This document shows, one piece after another, positions 17,272 through 27,510 of a stretch of DNA of 64,000 nucleotides (positions are counted from its first letter, which is position 1; each line of letters opens with the position of its first letter). The notes beneath the pieces are model-generated. The model was not told the DNA's origin and ran no database searches. It saw nothing but the letters and a program-made list of their open reading frames with translations. Origin of the DNA: Burkholderia ubonensis subsp. mesacidophila (GTDB lineage Bacteria > Pseudomonadota > Gammaproteobacteria > Burkholderiales > Burkholderiaceae); NCBI RefSeq assembly GCF_002097715.1, contig NZ_CP020738.1, forward strand, positions 682,001 through 746,000. The letters run 5' to 3'. A program made the translations under genes and the position numbers.

Positions 17272-20200
17272 ATGACAGACAATAAGGATTCCTCTTCGGA
17301 GGGCGGCGTGCGGCTGGCCGCGCTCACGACCGGGCAGCGTCACGCGCTCGAACAGCGGTTGATCGATAGGGAGGGCACGGGACTGGAGGCGATCCCTCGC
17401 CGGGAGACGACGGATGCGGCGCCGCTGTCGTTCGCGCAGGAGCGGCTGTGGTTCTTCGACCAGCTGCATCCGAACGGCGCGCTGTACAACGTTCCGCTCG
17501 TGCTGCGGCTCCGTGCGCCGCTGCGCGCGCCGGTGCTGGAGCGGGCGCTGAACGAGATCGTGCGGCGTCACGAGACGCTGCGCACGCATTTCGAGTCGCA
17601 GGACGGCAAGCCGGTGCAGCGCATCGCGGGTGAAGCGTCGGTGCCGTTCGTGATCAGCGATCTGCAGGGCCTGCCGGCGAGCGAGCGCGAGGCGGCGGCG
17701 CAGGCGATCGCGGCGGAAGAGGCGGCGCGGCCGTTCGACCTGGGGACGGCGCCGCTGCTGCGCGCGCGGCTGGTGCGGCTGGGCGACGCGGATCACGTGG
17801 TCCTGCTGACGCTGCATCACATCGTGTCGGACGGCTGGTCGATGCGGGTGCTGTACCGCGAGCTGGGGGCGCTGTACGCGGCGTTCGACGAAGGGCGGGC
17901 GTCGCCGCTGCGGCCGCTGGCGATCCAGTACGCGGACTTCGCGGTCTGGCAGCGGGACTGGCTGCAGGGCGAGACGCTGGCGTCGCAGCTGGGTTACTGG
18001 CGCGAGCAGCTGGCCGGCGCGCCGGCGGTGCTGACGCTGCCGTCGGACCGGCCGCGGCCGGCGGTGCAGAGCTACCGCGGCGGGCTGCTGCCGTTCACGA
18101 TCGACGCGGCGTCGACGTCGGCGCTGCGCGCGCTCGCGCAGGCCGAGGGCGGCACGCTGTTCATGGTGCTGCTCGGCGCCTTTGCCGTGCTGCTGGCGCG
18201 GATCAGCGGCCAGCACGACATCGTGGTCGGCACGCCGATCGCGAACCGCACGCGCGAAGAGCTGGAGGATCTGATCGGCTTCTTCGTGAACACGCTGGTG
18301 CTGCGCACGCGAATCGATGCGGGCGCATCGTTCCGCACGCTGCTGGCAGGCGTGCGGGAAACGACGCTGGCCGCCTTTGCGCATCAGGACCTGCCGTTCG
18401 AGCGCCTCGTCGAGGAACTGCAGCCCGAACGCAGCCTCGCGTACAACCCGCTGTTCCAGGTGCTGTTCGCATTGCAGACCGACGGCGAATCGCGGACCGG
18501 GGCCGGCGCCGGCACGGCGCAGCCCGCCGATCCGGCGGCGCCGCGCAACGGGCTGGCGCGCTTCGATCTGTCGCTCGCGATCACGGACCACGGCGCGGGG
18601 CTCGGCGCGGTGTTCGAGTTCAGCCGCGACCTGTTCGACGACGCGACCATCGCCGGCATGGCCGCGCAATTCCAGACCCTGCTCGCGGCGATCGTCAGGC
18701 AGCCGGACCTGCCGGTCCGGCGGCTGCCGCTGTTGTCCGCGGCGGAGCGGCATGCGCTGCTTCACGACTGGAACGGCCCGCGCCATCCGTATGCCCCCGA
18801 TCTGCCGGTGACCGAACTGATCGCGCAGCTCGCCGCGGCGTTCCCCGATCATCCCGCGATCGACGCGCACGACGGCCGGCTCAGTTACCGGGAGCTGATG
18901 CGGCGCGCGCAAGGCGTCGCCGTCGCGCTCGCCGCGCGCGGCATCGGCGCGGAAGACCGGGTCGGCGTCTGCCTGCGGCCGTCCGCGGCGTTCGCGGTCG
19001 CGTTCCTCGGCGTGCTGCAGGCCGGCGCCGCGTATGTGCCGCTGGACCCCGCGCTGCCGTGCCGGCGTCTCGCGCACATGGCGACGGAAGCGTCGCTGCG
19101 GATCGTGCTCGGCGATCCCCGCGACGGGCATGACTGGATTCCCGAGGGCATCGCGCTGGTCGACCCGGCGCAAACGGCGTCCGTCGCCGGCGCATTCGCG
19201 TACCGGCCGCAACCGCTGCCTGCGCAGTGCGCGTACGTGATTTTCACGTCCGGCTCAACCGGCACGCCGAAGGGCGTCGCCGTTACGCACCAGGGGCTGG
19301 CGCGCGTCGTGTTCAACCAGCGTGCGCTGCTGCGGCTCACGCCCGCCGATCGCGTGCTGTCCTTTGCGGCAGTCGGCTTCGACGCGTCGATCTTCGAGAT
19401 GCTGCTCGCATGGTCGGCCGGCGCCTGCCTGCACATCGCGCCGGCCGACGCGCGCGCGCCGGGCGCGCCGCTCGCCGCGCTGCTGCGCGAGCGGCGCATC
19501 ACGGCGGCCGTGCTGCCGCCCGCCGCGTGCGCGATCACGCCGGACGCGGACCTGCCGGAATTTGCCATGCTGATGATGGCCGGCGAGGCGGTCGAGCCGG
19601 CGGTGGCCGCGCGCTGGGCCGCCAGCGCCGGGCGGCGCGTCGTCAACGGCTATGGTCCCAGCGAGACCGCGATCTGGGTGTCGACGGGCGGCTACGATCC
19701 GGCCACCGGGCGCATGCCGATCGGGCGGCCGTGCATCAACACGCGGCTCTACGTGCTCGATCCGTACGGCGAGCCGGTGCCGCCGGGCGTCGCCGGCGAA
19801 CTCTACATCGGCGGCGATGGGCTCGCGCGCGGCTATCTCGGCCGTCCCGACCTCACCGCCGAGCGTTTCGTGCCCGACCCGTTCTCCGGCGAGCCGGGGG
19901 CGCGGCTCTATCGGTCCGGCGATCTCGTGCGCCTGCGCGCGGACGGCACGCTCGATTTCCTCGGGCGCACCGACGAGCAGGTCAAGATCCGCGGCTTCCG
20001 CATCGAGCTCGGCGAAATCGAGGCGGTGCTGAGCACCGCGCCGGGTGTTGGCGATGCGGCGGTCGTCGCGCACGGCGACGGCGCGCAGCGGCGGCTTGAC
20101 GCGCATCTCGCGTCCGCCGACGCGGCGCTCGACGTCGAAGCGGTGCGGCACTACCTGCGCGAACGCCTGCCCGGCTACATGGTGCCGTCGGCGTTCTACG

Positions 20201-23200
20201 TGCATGCCGCGCTGCCGCTCACGCCGAACGGCAAGGTCGATCGCGCGGCGCTCGCGGCCGCACCGGCCCCGGTCGAGGACGTCTCCGCGCAGGCGCTGCC
20301 GCGCACCGCGACCGAAGCAAGCGTCGCGGCGATCTGGGCCGAGCTGCTGGAGACCGAGCGCATCGACATCCAGCGCAGCTTCTTCGAGATCGGCGGGCAT
20401 TCGCTGCTGGCGACGCAGCTCGTGTCGCGACTGCGCGACCGCTTCGGCCTCGAACTGCCGCTGCGCACGGTCTTCGAAACGCCGACCGTCGCGGGCCTCG
20501 CGGCGATCGTCGACCGCACGCTGTCCGCCGCGCCGAGCGGCGCGGCGGGCGGGCCGGAACTGGACGACCTGCTGCGCGTGCTGGCGGCGAGCGGTGACGC
20601 CCGCGCGGCGGACGACGCGATCGATGCGGCGCTGCGCCGGCAGCCGGCCGGCGGCGCGGCGTTGGCCGCCGTCGATCCGGCCACGCTCGACGGCATGACG
20701 GCGGCGGACAAGCGCGCGCTGCTCGCACGCCTGCTCGCGGGGCCGGCGCCGACGCCCGCCGAGGTCCGCACGGCGCCGCTGTCGTTCGCGCAGGAGCGGC
20801 TGTGGTTCTTCGACCAGCTGCATCCGAACGGCGCGCTGTACAACGTTCCGCTCGTGCTGCGGCTCCGTGCGCCGTTGCGCGCGCCGGTGCTGGAGCGGGC
20901 GCTGAACGAGATCGTGCGGCGTCACGAGACGCTGCGCACGCATTTCGAGGCGCAGGACGGCAAGCCGGTGCAGCGCATCGCGGGCGAAGCGTCGGTGCCG
21001 TTCGTGATCAGCGATCTGCAGGGCCTGCCGGCAAGCGAGCGCGAGGCGGCGGCGCAGGCGATCGCGGCGGAAGAGGCGGCGCGGCCGTTCGACCTGGGGG
21101 CGGCGCCGCTGCTGCGCGCGCGGCTGGTGCGGCTGGGCGACGCGGATCACGTGGTCCTGCTGACGCTGCATCACATCGTGTCGGACGGCTGGTCGATGCG
21201 GGTGCTGTACCGCGAGCTGGGGGCGCTGTACGCGGCGTTTGACGAGGGGCGGGCGTCGCCGCTGCGGCCGCTGGCGATCCAGTACGCGGACTTCGCGGTC
21301 TGGCAGCGTGACTGGCTGCAGGGCGAGACGCTGGCGTCGCAGCTGGGTTACTGGCGCGAGCAGCTGGCCGGCGCGCCGGCGGTGCTGACGCTGCCGTCGG
21401 ACCGGCCGCGGCCGGCGGTGCAGAGCTACCGCGGCGGGCTGCTGCCGTTCACGATCGACGCGGCGTCGACGTCGGCGCTGCGCGCGCTTGCACAGGCCGA
21501 AGGCGGCACGCTGTTCATGGCGGTCACCGCGGCGGTGAAGCTGTTCCTCGCCCGCTACAGCGGCCAGCACGACATCGTGGTCGGCACGCCGATCGCGGGC
21601 CGCACGCGCGCCGAGTTCGAGGACCTGATCGGCTTCTTCGTGAATACGCTGGTGCTGCGCACGCGAATCGATGCAGGCGCGTCGTTCCGCACGCTGCTGG
21701 CAGGCGTGCGGGAAACCACGCTGGCCGCCTATGCGCATCAGGACTTGCCGTTCGAGCGCCTCGTCGAGGAACTGCAGCCCGAGCGCACGCTCGGCCACAA
21801 CCCGCTGTTCCAGGTGATGCTGCTGTTCCAGGCGGCCACCGGCGCCGCGAAGGGGCAGGCGGCGGCCGAAGGCGCGGCCGACGCCGCGCCGCCCGAGGTG
21901 CTGACGGGCGGCACGGCCAAGTTCGACCTCACCTTCGCGCTCGCGGAAGCCGGCGATACGCTGTCCGGCGTGATCGAATACGCGAGCGACCTGTTCGACC
22001 CGGCGACCGTCGCGACGATGGCCGCTCACTTCGCGAACCTGATCCGCGCGATCGCCGCCGAGCCGGATGCACCGGTCGACGGCCTCGACCTGATCGGCGC
22101 GGACGAGCGTGCGCGGTTGCTGACGGGGCTCGCCGAGCCGGCCGAGCCGCTCGCGGTCGGCCCGACCATCGATGCGCTCGTCGCGCGCCAGGCGGTTGGC
22201 GCGCCCGACGCGCCGGCCCTCGAATTCGCGGACGCGACGCTCGGCTACGGCGAACTCGAGACGCGCGCGAACCGGCTGGCCCGGCTGCTGCGCGCACGCG
22301 GCGTCGGCGTCGACACGCGCGTCGGGCTCTGGCTCGACCGCTCGGCCGCGCTGGTCGTCGCGATGCTCGCGGTGTGGAAGGCCGGCGGCGCGTTCGTCGC
22401 GCTCGACACGCGCAACCCGCCCGAGCGGCTCGCGTCGATGCTCGCCGACGCGAACGTCGAGCTCGTGATCGCCGCCGGCGGCCGCGAGGTGCCGCCGATG
22501 CCGGGCGTCACGCTGCTCGACCTCGACGAGCAGGCCGCGGCGATCGCGATGCGCTCGGCGCAGCCGCTGAAGCAGCGCAACGCGCCCGCGCAGCTCGCGC
22601 AGATCATCTTCACGTCCGGCTCGACCGGCAAGCCCAAGGGCGTGATGATCGAGCACCGCCAGCTGCTGTGGCTGCTCGACGCGATGCGGCCCGCCCGGAT
22701 AGCGGCCGACGACCGCGTCGCGCAAACCTCCAGCCCCGCCTTCGACGTGATGGCGTTCGAATGCTGGGGCGCGCTGACCGCGGGCGCGTGCCTCGTCGGC
22801 ATCGGTCGCGATGCGCTGCTGATTCCGGACCAGCTCGCCGCGACGCTCGCCGAACAACGGATCAGCGTGCTGTACCAGACCGCGGCGCTGTTCGGCCAGA
22901 CCGTCGCGCATCGCCCCGACGCGTATCTCGGCGCGCGGCTGCTGCTGGTCGGCGGCGACCGGGTGGACGCGGCGAAGGTGCGCGCCGCGATGCTGGCGTC
23001 GCAGATCCCGGTCTTCATGCACACCTACGGCCCGACCGAGACCACGGTGTTCTGCTCGATCCAGACGCTCGCCGCGCCGCCGGCCGACGGCGAGCCGTTG
23101 TCGATCGCGCCCGCGCTGCCGCATGCGACGCTGTACGTCGTCGATCCCGCGGGCCGGCTCGCGCCGACGGGCACGGTGGGCGAGGTCCTGATCGGCGGCG

Positions 23201-24015
23201 CATGCGTGGCCCGCGGCTACGTCGGGCGGCCGGACCTGACGGCCGAGCGCTTCGTCCCCGATCCGTTCGGCGGCGAGCCGGGCGCGCGGCTCTATCGCAG
23301 CGGGGATCTCGCGCGGCTGCGCGCCGACGGCACGCTCGAATTCCTGGGCCGCGCCGACGGGCAGGTGAAGATTCGCGGCTACCGGATCGAGCCGAGCGAG
23401 GTGGACGAGGCGCTGCGCGCGCACCCGGCGGTGCGGACCACGGTGACCGTCTGCCGCGGCGATGCCGTCGATCGCCAACTCGTCGCCTACGTGGTCGCGG
23501 CCGATCCGGCCGCGCCGCCGGACGACGACACGCTGCGCCGCCATTGCAAGCAGCGGCTGCCGGAATACATGGTGCCCGCGCATTTCGTGGCGCTCGATGC
23601 GATTCCCGTCAACGCGAACGGCAAGCTCGACCGCGCGGCACTTCCCGCACCCGGCGGGCGGACGGCGACCGGCGGCGCGGGCGAGCCGCCGAGCAGCGAC
23701 ACGGAGCGCGCGGTGGCGGCCATCTGGGGCAGGATCCTGGGCATCGAGCGGATCGCGCGCACGGATCACTTCTTCGACATCGGCGGCCATTCGCTGCTGG
23801 CGACGCAGGTGATTTCGCGGCTGCGCGACGAGCTGGGCGCGGAGATGTCGCTGCGCACGATCTTCGAGATGCCGACGCTCGCCGATCTGGCGCGCGCGGT
23901 CGACGAGCTCCGTGCGAACGGCGCGCCACCGGCGTCCGGCCCCGAGCTGGTCAGCGTGCCGCGCGCGATCTATCGTGCGCGCCGTTCCGCCGCGACGCGG
24001 AGTGACGCGCAATGA
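17272..24015 (+). CDS. Two-module non-ribosomal peptide synthetase (C-A-PCP-C-A-PCP)
   Basis: 2247 residues. Module 1: condensation domain from about residue 52 (LSFAQERLWFFDQL; HHIVSDGWS active site), adenylation domain around 500-1000 (FTSGSTGTPKG near 657, YRSGDL, NGKVDR), carrier with GGHSLL (Ser ~1044). Module 2: condensation from ~1170 (HHIVSDGWS), adenylation with FTSGSTGKPKG near 1781, carrier GGHSLL (Ser ~2174). Aligning to GrsA gives adenylation-pocket residues D-A-F-V-M-A-G-I-W for module 1 and D-V-F-Y-L-G-T-V-F for module 2; I cannot assign substrates. A condensation domain at the very start suggests an acylated or externally supplied starter. No epimerase domain. It overlaps the next NRPS gene by 4 bases. 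Confidence 0.95.
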   Translation: MTDNKDSSSEGGVRLAALTTGQRHALEQRLIDREGTGLEAIPRRETTDAAPLSFAQERLWFFDQLHPNGALYNVPLVLRLRAPLRAPVLERALNEIVRRHETLRTHFESQDGKPVQRIAGEASVPFVISDLQGLPASEREAAAQAIAAEEAARPFDLGTAPLLRARLVRLGDADHVVLLTLHHIVSDGWSMRVLYRELGALYAAFDEGRASPLRPLAIQYADFAVWQRDWLQGETLASQLGYWREQLAGAPAVLTLPSDRPRPAVQSYRGGLLPFTIDAASTSALRALAQAEGGTLFMVLLGAFAVLLARISGQHDIVVGTPIANRTREELEDLIGFFVNTLVLRTRIDAGASFRTLLAGVRETTLAAFAHQDLPFERLVEELQPERSLAYNPLFQVLFALQTDGESRTGAGAGTAQPADPAAPRNGLARFDLSLAITDHGAGLGAVFEFSRDLFDDATIAGMAAQFQTLLAAIVRQPDLPVRRLPLLSAAERHALLHDWNGPRHPYAPDLPVTELIAQLAAAFPDHPAIDAHDGRLSYRELMRRAQGVAVALAARGIGAEDRVGVCLRPSAAFAVAFLGVLQAGAAYVPLDPALPCRRLAHMATEASLRIVLGDPRDGHDWIPEGIALVDPAQTASVAGAFAYRPQPLPAQCAYVIFTSGSTGTPKGVAVTHQGLARVVFNQRALLRLTPADRVLSFAAVGFDASIFEMLLAWSAGACLHIAPADARAPGAPLAALLRERRITAAVLPPAACAITPDADLPEFAMLMMAGEAVEPAVAARWAASAGRRVVNGYGPSETAIWVSTGGYDPATGRMPIGRPCINTRLYVLDPYGEPVPPGVAGELYIGGDGLARGYLGRPDLTAERFVPDPFSGEPGARLYRSGDLVRLRADGTLDFLGRTDEQVKIRGFRIELGEIEAVLSTAPGVGDAAVVAHGDGAQRRLDAHLASADAALDVEAVRHYLRERLPGYMVPSAFYVHAALPLTPNGKVDRAALAAAPAPVEDVSAQALPRTATEASVAAIWAELLETERIDIQRSFFEIGGHSLLATQLVSRLRDRFGLELPLRTVFETPTVAGLAAIVDRTLSAAPSGAAGGPELDDLLRVLAASGDARAADDAIDAALRRQPAGGAALAAVDPATLDGMTAADKRALLARLLAGPAPTPAEVRTAPLSFAQERLWFFDQLHPNGALYNVPLVLRLRAPLRAPVLERALNEIVRRHETLRTHFEAQDGKPVQRIAGEASVPFVISDLQGLPASEREAAAQAIAAEEAARPFDLGAAPLLRARLVRLGDADHVVLLTLHHIVSDGWSMRVLYRELGALYAAFDEGRASPLRPLAIQYADFAVWQRDWLQGETLASQLGYWREQLAGAPAVLTLPSDRPRPAVQSYRGGLLPFTIDAASTSALRALAQAEGGTLFMAVTAAVKLFLARYSGQHDIVVGTPIAGRTRAEFEDLIGFFVNTLVLRTRIDAGASFRTLLAGVRETTLAAYAHQDLPFERLVEELQPERTLGHNPLFQVMLLFQAATGAAKGQAAAEGAADAAPPEVLTGGTAKFDLTFALAEAGDTLSGVIEYASDLFDPATVATMAAHFANLIRAIAAEPDAPVDGLDLIGADERARLLTGLAEPAEPLAVGPTIDALVARQAVGAPDAPALEFADATLGYGELETRANRLARLLRARGVGVDTRVGLWLDRSAALVVAMLAVWKAGGAFVALDTRNPPERLASMLADANVELVIAAGGREVPPMPGVTLLDLDEQAAAIAMRSAQPLKQRNAPAQLAQIIFTSGSTGKPKGVMIEHRQLLWLLDAMRPARIAADDRVAQTSSPAFDVMAFECWGALTAGACLVGIGRDALLIPDQLAATLAEQRISVLYQTAALFGQTVAHRPDAYLGARLLLVGGDRVDAAKVRAAMLASQIPVFMHTYGPTETTVFCSIQTLAAPPADGEPLSIAPALPHATLYVVDPAGRLAPTGTVGEVLIGGACVARGYVGRPDLTAERFVPDPFGGEPGARLYRSGDLARLRADGTLEFLGRADGQVKIRGYRIEPSEVDEALRAHPAVRTTVTVCRGDAVDRQLVAYVVAADPAAPPDDDTLRRHCKQRLPEYMVPAHFVALDAIPVNANGKLDRAALPAPGGRTATGGAGEPPSSDTERAVAAIWGRILGIERIARTDHFFDIGGHSLLATQVISRLRDELGAEMSLRTIFEMPTLADLARAVDELRANGAPPASGPELVSVPRAIYRARRSAATRSDAQ
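17417..18165 (+). repeat. Near-identical condensation-domain copy 1 (partner at 20771-21519)
   Basis: About 750 bases of the module 1 condensation domain recur almost unchanged in module 2 at a constant offset of 3354 bases, with a handful of mostly silent differences (for example FES versus FEA, GTA versus GAA). Similarity drops sharply after the GGTLFM segment and partly resumes to about 18430. Confidence 0.85.
20771..21519 (+). repeat. Near-identical condensation-domain copy 2
   Basis: Partner of the repeat at 17417-18165. The adenylation domains on either side are much less similar, so this is a local duplication or gene-conversion tract rather than a recent whole-module copy. Confidence 0.85.
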
Positions 24016-27000
24016 GCCCGCTCGACACGGCCGTGCCGCAGGAACTCGACGCCGCCGAGCAGGACGTGTTCGTCTTTCCGCTGTCGTTCGCGCAGGAGCG
24101 GCTGTGGTTCCTCGAACAGCTGCAGCCGGGGCAGGCGATCTACAACATGTACGACATCGTGCCGTGGCGCGGCGCGCTCGCCCACGATGCGCTCGAGCGT
24201 GCGCTGGCGGCGCTGCTCGCGCGGCACGAGACGCTGCGCACGCATTTCGACGTCGAGGACGGCCACCCGGTGCAGATCGTCGAGCCGGCCGTCGCGCTGC
24301 CGCTCGCGCTGACCGACCTGTCCGCGTTGCCCGAGGGCGAGCGCGCGGCGGCCGCGCAGCAGCTCGCGATCGACGAGGCGGCGCGCCCGTTCGATCTCGG
24401 CGCGGCGCCGCTGCTGCGCCTGCGCGTGATCCGGCTCGCGCCCGACGAGCACCTGCTCGTGCTGACGATCCATCACATCATCGCCGACGGCTGGTCGATG
24501 CGCGTGCTGCACCGCGAGTTCAGCACGCTGTACGCGGCCTTCGCCGCGGGCCGGCCGGCGCCGTTCGCGCCGCTGCCGATCCAGTACGCGGACTTCGTGA
24601 TCTGGCAGCGCGACTGGCTCGCCGGCGACGTGCTCGACCAGCAGCTCGCGTTCTGGCGGACGCAGCTCGACGGCGCGCCGTCGGCGCCGCTGGACCTGCC
24701 GTGCGCGCGGCCGCGCCCGGCGGTGCCGAGCTATCGCGGCGCGCTGCACAATTTCTCGCTCGACGCGGCGACGACGCGCTCGGTGCGCGCGTTCGCGCAG
24801 CGCGAAGGCGCGACGCCCTTCATGGTGCTGCTGGCGGCGTTCAAGCTGCTGCTCGCGCGCTACAGCGGGCAGCACGACGTCGTCGTCGGCACGCCGATCG
24901 CGAACCGGACCCGCGTCGAGCTGGAAGGGCTGATCGGCTTCTTCGCCAACACGCTCGTGCTGCGCAGCCAGGTCGACGACGCGCGCGGCTTCCGCGACCT
25001 GCTCGCGACGGTGCGCGAGACGACGCTCGCCGCCTACGCGCATCAGGACCTGCCGTTCGAGCGGCTCGTCGAGGCGCTGCGGCCGCAGCGCGCGCTGAAC
25101 CACAACCCGCTGTTCCAGGTGATGTTCGTGCTGAACGCGTTCGACGATCCCGGCAGCCAGCCGGTGGACGCGGCGGACGCGGCGGACGACGGGCGCGACT
25201 ATCGCGAGGTCGGCATCGGCACGGCCAAGTTCGACCTGCATCTGTCGATGATCGAGGTGGGCGGCCGGCTGCGCGGCATCGTCGAATACGCGACCGACCT
25301 GTTCGACGCGCCGACGATCGAGCGGCTCGCGCGCCACTTCACGACGCTGCTCGGCGCCGCGCTCGCGGCGCCGGAACAGGCGGCCGGCAGCCTGCCGCTG
25401 ATGGACGCACGCGAGCGCGACGCGGTGCTGGCCGCCGCCGCGTCGCCGTGGGCGGCCGAGGACGCGCCGCCGCTCGTGCATCGGCGCGTCGAGGCGCAGG
25501 CCGCGCGCACGCCCGACGCGATCGCGCTGCGGCAGGGCGGGCGCACGCTGACCTACGGCGAGCTGGAGAGCCGCGCCGAGCGCCTCGCGCAGGCGCTGGC
25601 GGCGCGCGGCGCGGGCCCGGACGTGCCGGTCGGCATTTATATCGGCCGCTCGATCGAGCAGCTGGTGGCGGTGCTCGCGGTGCTGAAGGCGGGCGCCTGC
25701 TACGTGCCGCTCGATCCCGTCTACCCGGAGCAGCGGCTCGCGGCGATCTGCGCGGATGCGCGGCTCGCGGCCGTGATCACGGCCGGCGCGACGCCGTCGT
25801 TCGCGGCGCCCGCGCTCGTGCCGGTGGACGCGGACGCGCCGCCGTCGCGCCCGGCGCTCGCCGCCGCGCAACGCGACGGGCTCGCGTACCTGCTCTACAC
25901 GTCGGGCTCGACCGGACGCCCGAAGGGCGTGGCGATGCCGCACGGCCCGCTCGCGAACCTGATCGCGTGGCAGCACGACACCGCGCCCGCGCCCGCGCGC
26001 GTGCTGCAGTTCACGTCGCTGAACTTCGACGTATCCGCGCAGGAGATCTTCTCGACGCTCTGCGCGGGCGCGACGCTCGTGCTCGCGAGCGAGGAGGAGC
26101 GGCGCGATCCGGCGGCGCTGCTGCGCCGCCTCGCGGCCGACCGCATCGAGCGGATCTTCGCGCCGGCCGCGGCGCTCCAGGCGCTGGCCGCGACTGCGGC
26201 CGAGGATCCGCAGTCACCCGCGCTGGCGCTGCGCGAGATCGTCACCGCCGGGGAGCAGCTGCAGGTGTCGCCGCAGCTCGCGGCGTTCGTGCGCCGCCAT
26301 CGCATCGCGACGCTGCGCAACCAGTATGGCCCGACGGAAACCCACGTCGCGTCCGAGTGGACGCTCGACGGCGCGCCGGATGCGTGGCCGGAGCTGCCGC
26401 CGATCGGCCGCGCGATCGCGGGCGCGCGGCTCTATCTGCTCGACCGGCACGGCGCGCTGGTGCCCGACGGACTGCCCGGCGAGCTGTGCATCGGCGGTTG
26501 CCTGCCCGCGCGCGGCTACCTGGGCCAGCCGGACCAGACCGCGGCGAGCTTCGTGCCCGATCCGTTCTCGCCGTCGCCGGGCGCGCGGATGTACCGCACC
26601 GGCGACCTTGCACGGCGGCGCGCCGACGCCTCGCTCGAGTTTCTCGGCCGGCGCGACCGGCAGATCAAGGTGCGGGGCGTGCGGGTCGAGCCGGGCGAAG
26701 TGGAAGCCGTGCTGCGCGAAGCGCCGGGCCTGCGCGAGGCGGTGGTGGTCGACGGGCCGGATCCCGCGGGCGGCCGCCGCGTGATCGCGTACGTGATCGC
26801 CGCGCGCGGCAACGACGTCGCGTTCGACGTGAGCGCGCTGCGGCGTCATTGCCGCACGCGGCTGCCCGAGTCGATGGTGCCGGCGCTGTTCGTGCCGGTC
26901 GACGCGATGCCGCTCACGCCGAGCGGCAAGATCGACCGCGCGGCGCTGCCGGCCCCCGAGCCCGCGGCCGGGGCGGCGCAGCCGGACGCGCGTCCGGGCA

Positions 27001-27296
27001 CGCCCCTCGAAGCGATGCTGGCCGCGATCTGGAGCGAGGTGCTCAAGGTCGAGCGGATCGGCCTGCACGACAACTTCTTCGAGCTGGGCGGCCATTCGCT
27101 GCTCGCGACCCGGGTCGCCGCCCGGATTCGCGCGCGGCTCGGCGTCGAATTGCCGCTGCGCCTGCTGTTCGAGGCGCCGACCGTCGCCGAACTGGCCGTC
27201 GCGATCATCGACGCCGAGCTGGCGCGCGCGACGCCCGCCGAACTCGGGGCACTGCTCGGCGAGACGGCCGGGCCCGACACTCAAGGAGGCTACTGA
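24012..27296 (+). CDS. Single-module non-ribosomal peptide synthetase (C-A-PCP)
   Basis: 1094 residues. Condensation domain from about residue 23 (LSFAQERLWFLEQLQ; HHIIADGWS near 154), adenylation domain with YTSGSTGRPKG near 630 and SGKIDR, carrier GGHSLL (Ser ~1029), then about 60 residues and a stop. There is no thioesterase or reductase at the end, so release must occur in trans. Pocket residues by GrsA alignment are D-V-Q-F-V-A-Q-V-A, close to the known proline code (DVQ-x-I/V-A-H-V). Proline or a related cyclic imino acid is a reasonable but unproven prediction. Translationally coupled to the upstream synthetase (ATGA) and to the MbtH gene. Confidence 0.94.
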   Translation: MSPLDTAVPQELDAAEQDVFVFPLSFAQERLWFLEQLQPGQAIYNMYDIVPWRGALAHDALERALAALLARHETLRTHFDVEDGHPVQIVEPAVALPLALTDLSALPEGERAAAAQQLAIDEAARPFDLGAAPLLRLRVIRLAPDEHLLVLTIHHIIADGWSMRVLHREFSTLYAAFAAGRPAPFAPLPIQYADFVIWQRDWLAGDVLDQQLAFWRTQLDGAPSAPLDLPCARPRPAVPSYRGALHNFSLDAATTRSVRAFAQREGATPFMVLLAAFKLLLARYSGQHDVVVGTPIANRTRVELEGLIGFFANTLVLRSQVDDARGFRDLLATVRETTLAAYAHQDLPFERLVEALRPQRALNHNPLFQVMFVLNAFDDPGSQPVDAADAADDGRDYREVGIGTAKFDLHLSMIEVGGRLRGIVEYATDLFDAPTIERLARHFTTLLGAALAAPEQAAGSLPLMDARERDAVLAAAASPWAAEDAPPLVHRRVEAQAARTPDAIALRQGGRTLTYGELESRAERLAQALAARGAGPDVPVGIYIGRSIEQLVAVLAVLKAGACYVPLDPVYPEQRLAAICADARLAAVITAGATPSFAAPALVPVDADAPPSRPALAAAQRDGLAYLLYTSGSTGRPKGVAMPHGPLANLIAWQHDTAPAPARVLQFTSLNFDVSAQEIFSTLCAGATLVLASEEERRDPAALLRRLAADRIERIFAPAAALQALAATAAEDPQSPALALREIVTAGEQLQVSPQLAAFVRRHRIATLRNQYGPTETHVASEWTLDGAPDAWPELPPIGRAIAGARLYLLDRHGALVPDGLPGELCIGGCLPARGYLGQPDQTAASFVPDPFSPSPGARMYRTGDLARRRADASLEFLGRRDRQIKVRGVRVEPGEVEAVLREAPGLREAVVVDGPDPAGGRRVIAYVIAARGNDVAFDVSALRRHCRTRLPESMVPALFVPVDAMPLTPSGKIDRAALPAPEPAAGAAQPDARPGTPLEAMLAAIWSEVLKVERIGLHDNFFELGGHSLLATRVAARIRARLGVELPLRLLFEAPTVAELAVAIIDAELARATPAELGALLGETAGPDTQGGY

Positions 27297-27508
27297 TGAC
27301 ACGGGACGACGACGAAGATCCGACGCGCTACCTGGTCGTGGTCAACGACGAGCAGCAATATTCGCTCTGGCCGGCCCACGCGGCCGTGCCGCCCGGGTGG
27401 AGCGGGACCGGCTTCGAAGGCGACCGGGCCGCGTGCCTCGCGCACATTCGCGAGGTGTGGACCGACATGCGGCCGCTGTCGCTGCGCCGCGCGCTGGGGG
27501 GAGACTGA
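27296..27508 (+). CDS. MbtH-like protein (NRPS adenylation partner)
   Basis: 70 residues, starting at the ATG that shares one base with the preceding stop (TGATG), with a CAAGGAGG site. The signature NDEQQYSLWPAHAAVPPGW and ACLAHIREVWTDMRP contain the three conserved Trp of the family. MbtH proteins bind adenylation domains and are often needed for their folding and activity. Confidence 0.95.
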   Translation: MTRDDDEDPTRYLVVVNDEQQYSLWPAHAAVPPGWSGTGFEGDRAACLAHIREVWTDMRPLSLRRALGGD

Positions 27509-27510
27509 TC

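Noticed and set aside
19255..24012. Leftward 1585-codon frame antisense to the first NRPS
   Set aside because: Arg/Ala/His-rich composition with no motif; a G+C-driven shadow of a clear NRPS gene.
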